DNA of 64,000 nt from positions 186,001 to 250,000 of the forward strand of contig NZ_JANARS010000007.1 in assembly GCF_024199985.1 (NCBI RefSeq). Reading direction: 5' to 3'. The notes beneath the pieces were generated by a model. That model was not told where the DNA came from. It worked only from the letters and a program-made list of their open reading frames with translations, and made no database searches. The stretch is from Nocardioides pinisoli (GTDB taxonomy: Bacteria; Actinomycetota; Actinomycetes; Propionibacteriales; Nocardioidaceae). The translations under genes were made by a program, and so were the position numbers. Every line of letters starts with the position of its first letter. The first letter of the stretch is position 1. Shown here piece by piece: positions 8,887 through 16,968 of the stretch.

Positions 8887-9396
8887 CTACGCCCGCGGCG
8901 GTAGACGTCTCAGCACGACGTCGCTGAGCCCGCCGTCCGCGGCCGTGGCGGTCATGTAGGTGCAGTGCGGCTGGCGTCGCCGGTCGGTGGGGGAGCCGGG
9001 GTTGAGCAACCGCAGGCCGGTCGGGGTGACGGTGTCCCACGGGATGTGGCTGTGGCCGAAGACGAGCACGTCGAGGTCGGGGTGCCCCACGCTCATGCGC
9101 TCCTCGCGGCCCTTCGCCTGACCGGTCTCGTGGACGACGCCGAGACGGACCCCCTCGACCTCCACGCGCGCGACCTCGGGCAGCCGCTCGCGCAGCTCGC
9201 CGTGGTCGTTGTTGCCCCAGCACGCGACCAGCCGCGCCGAGCGCGCCTCGAGCTCGTCGAGGAGGCGCACGTCGACCCAGTCGCCGGCGTGGACCACGAG
9301 GTCGGCCTCCTCGACGGCCGCCCACACCTCGGCCGGCAGGTCGCGGGCGCGCTTGGGCACGTGCGTGTCCGCCAGGAGGAGCAGTCGGGTCGCCAT
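8887..9396 (-). CDS. Metallophosphoesterase, YfcE/MJ0936-like
   Basis: 169 residues when started at ATG 9396 (MATRLLLLADTH); an ATG at 9408 is possible. The calcineurin-like two-metal site is complete: D and H in LADTHVP, D in HAGDWVD, N and H in GNNDHGEL, H in VHETG and GHSHIPWD. Length and motif spacing match small cytosolic phosphodiesterases of the YfcE family. A divergent small gene starts 54 bases upstream. Physiological substrate unknown. Confidence 0.9.
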   Translation of the reverse strand: MATRLLLLADTHVPKRARDLPAEVWAAVEEADLVVHAGDWVDVRLLDELEARSARLVACWGNNDHGELRERLPEVARVEVEGVRLGVVHETGQAKGREERMSVGHPDLDVLVFGHSHIPWDTVTPTGLRLLNPGSPTDRRRQPHCTYMTATAADGGLSDVVLRRLPPRA

Positions 9397-9449
9397 GGGG
9401 CCAGTCAACCGGTGCCGGTCAACGGGGCGCAGGTGGGTACCTTCGACGC

Positions 9450-9731
9450 ATGAGCTCCGATCAGTCCACCACCGACGACATGGTCGCCGAGTCCGCGCTG
9501 CAGCTGTGGTCGGCCGCCCAGACCGACTTCGACCCCTTCGAGGTCGACTCGTCCGAGTGGCCGGAGACGGCCGTGCCGGTCCGCGACGCCGACATCGCCG
9601 TCGACACGCGCCTCGAGGTCGACGACGTACGCGCGGCCCTCGAGCGGCTCGACGGGGTCGCGGTCGTGGTGGGCCGGGAGGCCGGAACGCTCAGCGTGCT
9701 GCGGGTGGTGCCGCAGGACACGCCTCTGTAG
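9450..9731 (+). CDS. Small acidic protein of unknown function
   Basis: 93 residues with acidic composition (DDMVAESALQLW, FDPFEVDSSEWPE). The middle part VDTRLEVDDVRAALERLDG has the look of an amphipathic helix, and the end VAVVVGREAGTLSVLRVV of two beta strands. Codon use is like that of neighbouring real genes. Its last 41 bases overlap the 3' end of the HNH gene on the other strand. No family recognised. Confidence 0.6.
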   Translation: MSSDQSTTDDMVAESALQLWSAAQTDFDPFEVDSSEWPETAVPVRDADIAVDTRLEVDDVRAALERLDGVAVVVGREAGTLSVLRVVPQDTPL

Positions 9732-10080
9732 CGGTCGCGTCGCGCCGCAGCTCGGCCTGCACAGCCGTGAGGCGCGCCAGGAACGCCCGCTCGTCGAGTC
9801 GCTTGCGGCGCAGCCAGCCGGTCACCTCGTCGTTGCACTTGCTGGCGTTGCACGACGCGCAGGCCGGGACGACGTTGAGGAGCGTGTAGCGACCCCCGCG
9901 GGAGATCGGGAGCACGCAGTCCTTCTGCACCGGTCCGCCCGTCGCCCCGCAGTAGGCGCACCCGCCCCACGCCTCCTGCAGCGCCGTCCACTCGCTCGGG
10001 CTCAGGTCGTGCTCGACGCCAGCCATCCGCCGCTTGCGCTTGCTGGCCGCCCGGGCTCGGCGGGTGCGGGACGCTGGCAT
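9691..10080 (-). CDS. Small HNH endonuclease domain protein
   Basis: 129 residues. A very basic start (RTRRARAASKRKRR) is followed by an HNH fold: CAYC (C41, C44) and CASC (C74, C77) form the zinc site, with ISRGG and the Asn of LLNVVPAC between them. The first catalytic His of HNH (usually D-H-V-x-P) is Cys here (KDCVLP, C55), so nuclease activity is uncertain. The C-terminal helix SKCNDEVTGWLRRKRLDE is typical of actinobacterial small HNH proteins. No adjacent methylase or phage terminase. It converges with, and overlaps, the small acidic gene by 41 bases. Confidence 0.82.
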   Translation of the reverse strand: MPASRTRRARAASKRKRRMAGVEHDLSPSEWTALQEAWGGCAYCGATGGPVQKDCVLPISRGGRYTLLNVVPACASCNASKCNDEVTGWLRRKRLDERAFLARLTAVQAELRRDATATEACPAAPPAAR

Positions 10081-10161
10081 GGGCCCAGACTAGGGGTAGA
10101 CGGACGGTCTTCACCTGACTCGGGGGAGGAAGCGCCGCAGCGGTTCGCCGAGGATCGCGAC

Positions 10162-11106
10162 ATGAGCGCCATCAACGTCAACGTGGACAACTTCGCCCGG
10201 GCCGAGACCCACCGCATGATGGCCGACCTGCAGCGCGACGCCGGCGGCATCAACCGGTTCGAGCACAACCGGACGCCGGCGCCGGTCGACAGGCAGACCG
10301 TCATCCGGATGAACCGCGACACGCTCTACAGCTTCGCGGTCGTCGACGTCTCCGCCGGGGCGACCCTCACCGTGCCGGACGCGGGACGCCGCTACCTGTC
10401 GGTCATGGCGGTCGACGAGGACCACTACATCAACCAGGTCCTCCACGACCCGGGCACCTACGAGCTCACCGCCGAGCGCCTCGGCAGCGCGTACGTCGTG
10501 CTCGCCGCACGCACCCTGGTCGACCCGCGGGACCCGGACGACCTGGCTGCCGTGGCCGCGCTCCAGGACCAGCTGCTCCTCGACGCGCCGGCCGGCCGGA
10601 CCTTCACGCCGCCGGACTACGACACCGCGAGCCTGGACCGCACCCGCGGGGCACTGCTGAGCCTGGCCGCCGACATGACGTCCTTCCAGTCGACCTTCGG
10701 ACGGCGGGAGGACGTCGACCCGGTGCACCACCTGATCGGCTCGGCCGCCGGCTGGGGCGGGCTGCCCGACGCCGAGGCCACCTACGTCGGGGTCTCACCC
10801 GGGCTGCCGGTGGGCGAGTACGAGCTCACCGTCGGTCCCGACGTGCCCGTCGACGGCTTCTGGTCGATCTCGGTCTACAACGCCGAGGGCTACTTCGAGC
10901 CCAACGAGCGCGGCGCCTACAGCGTCAACAACATCACCGCCGCCCACGACGACGACGGCAGCGTGACGGTCCGCTTCGGCGGCGACGGCGACCCCGCGCG
11001 CAACTCGCTCCCGATCACCGACGGCTGGAACTACCTCGTCCGCCTCTACCGCCCGCGACCCGAGATCCTCACCGGAGCGTGGACCTTCCCCTCCATCACC
11101 ACGTGA
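10162..11106 (+). CDS. DUF1254/DUF1214 domain protein
   Basis: 314 residues. ATG at 10162 has GAGG about 8 bases before it. The N-terminal half holds the DUF1254 pattern with RQTVIRMNRDTLYSFAVVDV and YLSVMAVDEDHYINQV; the C-terminal half holds DUF1214 with VDGFWSISVYNAEGYFEPNE, VNNITA and SLPITDGWNYLVRLYRPR. Full-length members also have a longer N-terminal part, so this is a compact version without a signal peptide. Biochemical role of the family is not established; some members sit in catabolic clusters. Confidence 0.85.
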   Translation: MSAINVNVDNFARAETHRMMADLQRDAGGINRFEHNRTPAPVDRQTVIRMNRDTLYSFAVVDVSAGATLTVPDAGRRYLSVMAVDEDHYINQVLHDPGTYELTAERLGSAYVVLAARTLVDPRDPDDLAAVAALQDQLLLDAPAGRTFTPPDYDTASLDRTRGALLSLAADMTSFQSTFGRREDVDPVHHLIGSAAGWGGLPDAEATYVGVSPGLPVGEYELTVGPDVPVDGFWSISVYNAEGYFEPNERGAYSVNNITAAHDDDGSVTVRFGGDGDPARNSLPITDGWNYLVRLYRPRPEILTGAWTFPSITT

Positions 11107-11190
11107 TTCCTCACTGACCGCGCGAACCCGCGTCACGACCGGGGGCCGGCGACGTCTCCTCTTCAAAGGGACGTGGCGGGCGAGTGACAG

Positions 11191-11337
11191 GTGGGCACCG
11201 TGGAGATCATCGAAGCGACGCGGAACGAGCCGGAGCGCCTCTTCGGCGCCGGCTTCTGGCGCGAGTGCGAGCTCGAGGCGGCTCGGATGCTGAGCGCCAT
11301 CACCGACCGGGGCGACGAGGGCGACGAGCGCGGCTGA
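11191..11337 (+). CDS. Possible small protein
   Basis: 48 codons from GTG 11191 to TGA 11335-11337. The product begins VGTVEIIEATRNEPERLFG, is acidic and ends in DRGDEGDERG. Third positions are nearly all G or C, as in neighbouring genes, and FGAGFWRECELEAARML could form a helix. No ribosome site is clear and no family is recognised, so this could be a chance frame. Confidence 0.35.
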   Translation: MGTVEIIEATRNEPERLFGAGFWRECELEAARMLSAITDRGDEGDERG

Positions 11338-11458
11338 CGTCCTCCTGGCCGACACGCACGCGTGGCGCTGCGGTCACCGTCCGTTGGTGCCTCCACGCCA
11401 CGGTGTCGACGAAGGCCCGGCCGGACCGGCGGGGCCCCGTCACCTCTCGGAGGATCAC

Positions 11459-12325
11459 ATGCGTGCAACCACGCGAATGCTCGGCCTGCTGGGCCTGCTG
11501 CTCGGCCTGACCGTCTCCATCCTGTCGCTCTCAGCCGGCAGCAGCTCCGCCGCACCCACACCGGCGGTCGAGGTCGTCGCCCACCGCGGGTCGTCCGGAG
11601 CCGCGCCGGAGAACACGCTCGCCGCGGTCCGGCTCGCGATCGCGCAGAAGTCCGACGTCGTGGAGAACGACATCCAGCGGACCCGTGACGGCGAGCTCGT
11701 CATCATGCACGACCTCAGCCTCGCCCGTACGACCGACGTCGAGCAGGTCTTCCCCGACCGCGCGCCGTGGAACGTCCGCGACTTCACCCTCGCCGAGATC
11801 AAGCAGCTCGACGCCGGGTCCTGGTTCGCGCCGGAGTTCGCCGGCGAGCGGGTGCCCACGCTGGCCGAGTGGGTCCGCGCCGTCGGGCAGGGAGCGGGCA
11901 TGCTCCTGGAGCCGAAGTCCCCCGAGCTCTACCCCGGCATCGAGACCGACCTGGACAAGGAGCTCCGCTCGCTACCCGAGTTCACCCGCGCGCTCAAGGG
12001 CGACCGCGTGGTGGTGCAGTCCTTCAACCACGTCTGGCTGCGCGCCTACAAGGACCTCGCCCCCGACGTCCCGGTCGGACTCCTCTTCGGCAGCCGCCCG
12101 ACCGAGGTCGACATCGCCGCGGCAGCGACGTGGGCCCAGCAGGTGAACCCCGCGCTCGGCGCGGTCGACCGCGCCACGATCGACCAGGTCCACGCCTACG
12201 GGATGGAGGCCCACGTCTGGACCGTCAACGCCGGCGCCGACATGCGCCGTGCCGTCAACTGGCAGGTCGACGGCATCATCACCAACTACCCGCAGGTCCT
12301 GCGCGACATCCTCCGACGGGGCTGA
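11459..12325 (+). CDS. Secreted glycerophosphodiester phosphodiesterase (1 of 3 in window)
   Basis: 288 residues. Hydrolyses deacylated phospholipids to glycerol 3-phosphate and an alcohol. ATG 11459 has GGAGG 6 bases before it. Signal peptide: MRATTRM then a long Leu/Gly core ending near SSSAAPTPA. GDPD catalytic residues are visible: HRGSSGAAPENTLAA (H, R, E), END (metal ligands), and HDLSLARTTD (second His), with MLLEPKS and the final WTVNAGADMRRAV, VDGIITNYP. About half the size of fused forms; a normal single-domain enzyme acting outside the cell. It converges with the ABC-F gene. Confidence 0.92.
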   Translation: MRATTRMLGLLGLLLGLTVSILSLSAGSSSAAPTPAVEVVAHRGSSGAAPENTLAAVRLAIAQKSDVVENDIQRTRDGELVIMHDLSLARTTDVEQVFPDRAPWNVRDFTLAEIKQLDAGSWFAPEFAGERVPTLAEWVRAVGQGAGMLLEPKSPELYPGIETDLDKELRSLPEFTRALKGDRVVVQSFNHVWLRAYKDLAPDVPVGLLFGSRPTEVDIAAAATWAQQVNPALGAVDRATIDQVHAYGMEAHVWTVNAGADMRRAVNWQVDGIITNYPQVLRDILRRG

Positions 12326-12351
12326 GCCGGCGCGGGCGGGCGTCCCGCGAC

Positions 12352-13995
12352 TCAGGAGTGACGTACGACGACGCGACCGCCGTCGACCTCCCACCGCTGG
12401 TGCAGCCGGACGTTCTCCAGCAGCCGCCGGTCGTGGGAGACCAGCAGCAGCGCGCCGTCGTACGACTCCAGGGCCTGCTCGAGCTGCTCGATGGCGGGCA
12501 GGTCGAGGTGGTTGGTCGGCTCGTCGAGGACGAGCAGGTTGACCCCGCGCGCCTGGAGCAGCGCCATGGCCGCGCGGGTGCGCTCGCCGGGGGAGAGGCG
12601 GCCGACCAGGCTGGTGACCTGGTCGGCCTTGAGGCCGAACTTGGCGAGCAGCGTGCGCACCTCGGCCTGCGTCATCTCCGGCACGACGGCCTCGAAGGCG
12701 GCGCCCAGCGGCAGGTCCTCGGCCAGGCCGGTGCGGGCCTGGTCGATCACGCCGACGGCGACGGACGCGCCGAGCGAGGCGGTGCCGGCGTCCGGGGCGG
12801 TCTCACCGAGGAGCAGCCGGAGGAGCGTGGTCTTGCCCGCCCCGTTGGGGCCGGTGATGCCGATCCGGTCGCCGGCGTTGACCTGCACGGAGACGGGGCC
12901 GAGGGTGAAGTCGCCCAGGGTTCGGGTGGTCTCGTTGAGGGTGGCCGCGACCTCGCTCGAGCGCGGTGCGGCGCCGACGTCGAACTGCAGGACCCACTCC
13001 TTGCGCGGCTCCTCGACCTCCTCGAGCCGTGCGATCCGCGACTCCATCTGGCGGACCTTCTGTGCCTGCTTCTCCGCCGACTCGATGGACCCACGGCGCC
13101 GGATCTTGTCGTTGTCGGGGTTCTTGCGGATCGCGTTGCGCACGCCCTTGGAGCTCCACTCCCGCTGGGTGCGCGCCCGCGTCACGAGGTCGGCCCGGGT
13201 CTCGGCGTACTCCTCGTAGGCCTCCCGGGCGTGGCGCCGGGCCACCGCACGCTCCTCGAGGAACGCGTCGTAGCCGCCGTCGTAGACGCTGACCCTGCCC
13301 TGCGCGAGGTCGAGCTCGACGATCCGGGTGACGCAGCGGGCGAGGAACTCCCGGTCGTGCGAGACGAGCACGACGCCGCCGCGCAGGCCCTGCACGAACG
13401 CCTCGAGCCGCGCGAGCCCGTCGAGGTCGAGGTCGTTGGTCGGCTCGTCGAGCAGGACGACGTCGAAGCGGCTGAGCAGCAGCGCGGCCAGCGCCACGCG
13501 CGCGGCCTGGCCACCGGAGAGGGCGGTCATCAGGGCGTCGGGACCGACGTCGAGCCCCAGGTCGGCCAGCACCGGCGCGATCCGGTCCTCGAGGTCGGGT
13601 GCGCCGCTCGCCAGCCACCTGTCGTACGCCACCGCGTAGGCGTCGTCCGCACCCGGCTCGCCCGAGCCCAGCGCACCGGCGGCCGCCTCCATCGCCGCGA
13701 CGGCCTCCGCCGCTCCCGTACGTCGCCCGAGGTAGTGCGCGACCGTCTCGCCCAGCACCCGCTCGTGCTCCTGTGGGAGCCAGCCGACGAAGGCGTCGCG
13801 AGGCGCGCACTCGACGGAGCCGGCCATCGGCTGGGCCACCCCGCCGAGGAGCGACAGGAGCGTCGACTTGCCCGCGCCGTTCGCGCCGACGACACCGATC
13901 ACGTCACCGGGCGCGACCGTGAGGTCGAGCCCCTCGAAGAGCACCCGGTGTCCGTGGCCGCCGGACAGGTCCTTCGCGACGAGGGTGGCGTTCAC
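12352..13995 (-). CDS. ABC-F family ATPase
   Basis: 547 residues, two ATP-binding cassettes and no membrane segments. First cassette: GANGAGKST, signature LSGGQAARVALAALLLS, VVLLDEPTNDLD. A charged linker follows with the Arg/Lys-rich segment of ABC-F proteins (NAIRKNPDNDKIRRRGSIE). Second cassette: GPNGAGKTT, LSPGERTRAAMALLQ, VLDEPTNHLD. Such proteins bind the ribosome and either aid translation or protect it from antibiotics. GTG 13995 (VNATLVAKDL) is chosen since the first conserved strand follows at once; a GTG at 14013 is an alternative. Without relatives to compare, housekeeping or resistance cannot be decided. Confidence 0.92.
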   Translation of the reverse strand: MNATLVAKDLSGGHGHRVLFEGLDLTVAPGDVIGVVGANGAGKSTLLSLLGGVAQPMAGSVECAPRDAFVGWLPQEHERVLGETVAHYLGRRTGAAEAVAAMEAAAGALGSGEPGADDAYAVAYDRWLASGAPDLEDRIAPVLADLGLDVGPDALMTALSGGQAARVALAALLLSRFDVVLLDEPTNDLDLDGLARLEAFVQGLRGGVVLVSHDREFLARCVTRIVELDLAQGRVSVYDGGYDAFLEERAVARRHAREAYEEYAETRADLVTRARTQREWSSKGVRNAIRKNPDNDKIRRRGSIESAEKQAQKVRQMESRIARLEEVEEPRKEWVLQFDVGAAPRSSEVAATLNETTRTLGDFTLGPVSVQVNAGDRIGITGPNGAGKTTLLRLLLGETAPDAGTASLGASVAVGVIDQARTGLAEDLPLGAAFEAVVPEMTQAEVRTLLAKFGLKADQVTSLVGRLSPGERTRAAMALLQARGVNLLVLDEPTNHLDLPAIEQLEQALESYDGALLLVSHDRRLLENVRLHQRWEVDGGRVVVRHS

Positions 13996-14070
13996 GCGAG
14001 GGAGCCTAGCCACGGTCGGGCGGTCCGCCGGTGCGTGGGCACGGCTTCGCGCCGGACGTACAGTTCCAGC

Positions 14071-14877
14071 ATGGAGCTGATCCTGGTCGTGGTCGTCCTG
14101 GCGGTGCTGGGAGCCGTCGCGGTCGCGGCGTCACGCCGCAACAAGGAGCGCGAGCTGGCCCGGCGCGAGGACGAGCTCGCCCCGGTGCGGAAGCTGGCCT
14201 TCGAGGACATCACCGCGTTCGGCGAGGACCTGCAGCAGCTCGACCTGGAGATGCTCGGGCACGAGCTCGACGCCGGCGCCACCGCCGACTACCAGCGAGC
14301 GCTCGACGCCTACGAGTCCGCCAAGACCGCAGGTGACGCGATCAGCGGGCCCGACGACATCCGGCACGTCACGGGGATCGTCGAGGACGGCCGTTATGCC
14401 ATCGCCTGCGTGCGCGCCCGCGTCGCAGGGGTGCCGTTGCCGACCCGGCGCCCGCCGTGCTTCTTCGATCCTCGTCATGGCCCCTCGGTGGCCGACGTCC
14501 CCTTCGTCCCGCCGGACGGCGTCGAGCGCGACGTGCCTGCCTGCGCCCTCGACACCGAGCGCGTCCGTGCCGGCGCCGAACCGGACGTGCGCAAGGTGAT
14601 GGTCGGGCCGCAGCGCGTCCCCTACTGGCAGGGCGGCCGGGCCTACGAGCCCTACGCCATGGGCTACTTCGGCGCCTTCGGCCCCATGACCTGGATGTTC
14701 ATGGGCGGCATGATGTTCGGGGACTTCGGCTCGGGGTACGACGGCTGCGGGGACGACGGTGGTGACGGCGGCGGCGATGGCGGCGACGGCGACGATGGTG
14801 GCGGGTTCGACGGCGGCGGTGACGGGGGCGGCTTCGACGGCGGGTTCGACGGCGGCGGCTTCGACATGAGCTTCTGA
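14071..14877 (+). CDS. Membrane-anchored protein with Gly/Asp-rich tail, unknown function
   Basis: 268 residues. One N-terminal TM helix (ELILVVVVLAVLGAVAVAAS), then an amphipathic region (AFEDITAFGEDLQQLDLEM, DYQRALDAYESAKTAGD) and a Pro/Arg-rich part with PTRRPPCFFDPRHGPS, a motif found in TPM-like or 'DUF' membrane proteins of actinobacteria. A Met/Gly/Phe patch (GPMTWMFMGGMMFGDFG) follows. The last 50 residues are almost only Gly, Asp and Phe. The N-out topology would leave most of the protein in the cytoplasm or outside; this is not decidable. Function unknown. Confidence 0.75.
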   Translation: MELILVVVVLAVLGAVAVAASRRNKERELARREDELAPVRKLAFEDITAFGEDLQQLDLEMLGHELDAGATADYQRALDAYESAKTAGDAISGPDDIRHVTGIVEDGRYAIACVRARVAGVPLPTRRPPCFFDPRHGPSVADVPFVPPDGVERDVPACALDTERVRAGAEPDVRKVMVGPQRVPYWQGGRAYEPYAMGYFGAFGPMTWMFMGGMMFGDFGSGYDGCGDDGGDGGGDGGDGDDGGGFDGGGDGGGFDGGFDGGGFDMSF

Positions 14878-14942
14878 GGAGGCCCCCGCCTGAGCACCCT
14901 GCCCGCGGGGTCACCCGTGTGCACAAGATCATGGCGGCGCTC

Positions 14943-14958
14943 TATTGGATCGATCCAA
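14943..14958. promoter_or_regulatory. Perfect 16-bp palindrome, likely operator
   Basis: ATTGGATCGATCCAAT is a perfect inverted repeat in an AT-richer patch, 60 bases before the ATG at 15018. Its TTGG..CCAA ends look like sites bound by GntR- or LacI-type dimers. The regulator is not known. Confidence 0.55.
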
Positions 14959-15017
14959 TTCCTGCTCCAGACTGGAGAGGACACAGCCGAGCCCCACTGC
15001 GAATCAAAGGGTTGTCC

Positions 15018-15296
15018 ATGACCAACCAGACCCGCCTCACCGACGAGCTGAACGCCCTCTACGCCAACTACGTCCAGTCCATCAACGACGCCGTCGCGGC
15101 CGACGACCTGGCCCTTGCTGCCGAGCTCGCCGACGCCTACGACCGGGACGCGATCATGCTGATGGCCGAGCGCGAGGGGCGCCAGGACCTGCTGTCCCAC
15201 TTCGGTCTGACGCCGAACGGCGGCCGCCTCAGCGTGCAGCGCGACACGCCGCTGCGTCGTCTCGTGAAGAGCGTCGCCGCACTCCGCTCCGCCTGA
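15018..15296 (+). CDS. Small helical protein of unknown function
   Basis: 92 residues starting MTNQTRLTDELNALYANYV; AAAGGG lies 7 bases before this ATG, which decides it over an in-frame ATG at 14919. Predicted mostly alpha-helical, with an acidic middle (AVAADDLALAAELADAYDRD) and a basic end (TPLRRLVKSVAALRSA). The 16-bp palindrome lies in its upstream region, so it may be controlled by a dimeric repressor. No family recognised. Confidence 0.65.
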   Translation: MTNQTRLTDELNALYANYVQSINDAVAADDLALAAELADAYDRDAIMLMAEREGRQDLLSHFGLTPNGGRLSVQRDTPLRRLVKSVAALRSA

Positions 15297-15332
15297 ACGA
15301 CCGGTCCGCGCCGCAGCGGAGGCCGAGGCTCT

Positions 15333-15629
15333 CTACAGCTGCCCGCGGCGCTCGGCCCGGCGCTGACCGAGTCGGAAGCCCGCGCCCCCGGCGATGACCA
15401 TCAGTCCGGCCGCCACGACCGCGCAACCCGCCACCTGCCATCGCGACACGACCAGCACTGACCCGCTGCCGACCGGGTCGATCCAGCTCATCTGCCACCC
15501 GGGGTCGTGGCTCGGCGGAGCGTAGGCGAACCAGCTGAATTCGGCCGGACCCGCCTGTGCGGACAGCGTCACTGCGACGCCGCAGCACACCAGGGCCAGG
15601 CCCAGGACCCACCACAGATGACGAAGCAC
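15333..15629 (-). CDS. Small two-helix membrane protein
   Basis: 98 residues from GTG 15629. First TM segment LWWVLGLALVCCGVAVTLSA, then an outer loop with FSWFAYAPPSHDPGW, a sequence feature shared by small actinobacterial membrane proteins, then a second TM segment WQVAGCAVVAAGLMVIAGGAG and a basic Arg-rich end. Topology in-out-in is likely. Role unknown. Confidence 0.65.
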   Translation of the reverse strand: MLRHLWWVLGLALVCCGVAVTLSAQAGPAEFSWFAYAPPSHDPGWQMSWIDPVGSGSVLVVSRWQVAGCAVVAAGLMVIAGGAGFRLGQRRAERRGQL

Positions 15630-15729
15630 GGAGCGAGTATCGCTGACCCGCCGGTCGCGCCGGTGGGACACGTCCGGATCCCATGTGCGCCAATCGGAGG
15701 GGGGTCTGCACCCGGGGCGCCCGCCACTC

Positions 15730-16665
15730 TCAACGAGAGCTGGCGCGTCGGGCAGTCCGGATCCCTGTCCAGTCGGTGACGCCACACTGTCCGTGCTGGT
15801 TGCTACCGGTGGCGACGACCGAACCGTCCGCCCGTAGTCCGAGCGTGTGCCTGGATCCTGCCGCCACCGCAACGATCCCGTGCCATGCGGACACGTCACA
15901 CTGCCCGAACTCGTTGCTACCCACGGCAAGGACTCGCCCAGCCGTCGTTACAGCGACGGTGTGATGACTACCCGCCGTCACGGCCGCGATGTCCGTCCAC
16001 CCCTCGACGGCACATGCTCCCGTCGTCCGAGCCCCGGTCGCCAGGACACGTCCGTCGGTTGTGACACCGACCGTGTGCAGGTAGCCGGCGGCGACGGCCC
16101 TCACGTCGCGCCACGCATCCACTGCGCACTGCCCGTAGCGATCGCTTCCCACGGCAGTCACGGTTCCGTCCGCCCTGAGACCCACGGAGTGCCAGTCGCC
16201 GCACGCCAGCGCAACCAGGTCGCGCCACCGCCCCACGTCGCAGGCTCCTTCATCTGGACGTCCCACGGCCAGCGCGGTGCCGTCGGCGAGCAGCCCCAGA
16301 GTGCGCCGCCACCCCGCCGCGACAGCGGTCACGTCGCGCCATGCGGCGACGTCGCACTGTCCGTCACCGTTCCAACCCGTAGCCAGCACGGTGCCATCCG
16401 CCCGGAGTCCGACGCTGTGAGAGCGTCCCGTGTTCGATGCCGCATGAACGTTCCCTGCGGCCACAGCGACCACGTCGCTCCAACCGTCGGTGCTGCACTC
16501 GCCTGCCGATCCCATACCGGCAGCCACGACCGTGCCGTCGTCGCGCAGCCCCAGCGAGTGCCGCCTCCCGGCAGCGATGGCATCACCCTCCACCGACGCA
16601 GCATGGCCCGCGCCGCCGCTCTGGACAAGCTCGGCGAACTCGGTACCGCGGTGCTCGGACCTCAT
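15730..16665 (-). CDS. RCC1-like beta-propeller repeat protein
   Basis: 311 residues from ATG 16665. The protein consists of about six repeats of 48-50 residues on the theme VAVAAG..H..GLRADGTV.ATG.N..GQCDV..W.D, the signature of RCC1 (regulator of chromosome condensation) propeller blades. There is no signal peptide in this version. In-frame ATGs at 16776 and 16911 would add a Cys/Arg-rich part that is not repeat-like, so the start is uncertain. Bacterial RCC1-like proteins are mostly of unknown function. It is at the left edge of the accessory region, divergent from the MetX-like gene. Confidence 0.8.
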   Translation of the reverse strand: MRSEHRGTEFAELVQSGGAGHAASVEGDAIAAGRRHSLGLRDDGTVVAAGMGSAGECSTDGWSDVVAVAAGNVHAASNTGRSHSVGLRADGTVLATGWNGDGQCDVAAWRDVTAVAAGWRRTLGLLADGTALAVGRPDEGACDVGRWRDLVALACGDWHSVGLRADGTVTAVGSDRYGQCAVDAWRDVRAVAAGYLHTVGVTTDGRVLATGARTTGACAVEGWTDIAAVTAGSHHTVAVTTAGRVLAVGSNEFGQCDVSAWHGIVAVAAGSRHTLGLRADGSVVATGSNQHGQCGVTDWTGIRTARRASSR

Positions 16666-16889
16666 GTCGCGAAGACATGTCGAGGCCGGGGTACGCGGTG
16701 TCAGACAAGCGGCGGAGAGACGTATCTTTGTCGCTCGGATCATCGCAGCGGCGAGGCGGTCATCCCGGTCCCGCATCGGCGAGCAGGTCACCGGAGCCAA
16801 TCGCTCATGGGGAGCGCGACTTCTACATGCGCCTACGCGCCGAGGAGGAAGGTCTGGCGCCCGGCGCACGCACTGCCTACAGTGCAGCT

Positions 16890-16906
16890 GGGTCACACGG
16901 TGACCC
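16890..16906. promoter_or_regulatory. Small inverted repeat before the MetX-like gene
   Basis: GGGTCA-CACGG-TGACCC, 6-bp perfect arms with a 5-base centre, 63 bases before ATG 16969. A TACAGT box resembling a -10 element is just upstream (about 16878-16883). Could be a repressor site over the transcription start or an RNA hairpin. No SAM-riboswitch pattern was seen here. Confidence 0.4.
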
Positions 16907-16968
16907 TTCATCCACCACGGCCAAGGACTCGGACCGTCGGCGTGGCGCCTGACTACGAGGAGAATCCC

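Noticed and set aside
16740-16968. Possible SAM-type riboswitch before the MetX-like gene
   Set aside because: Only a short hairpin is visible; no SAM-I, II or IV core blocks.
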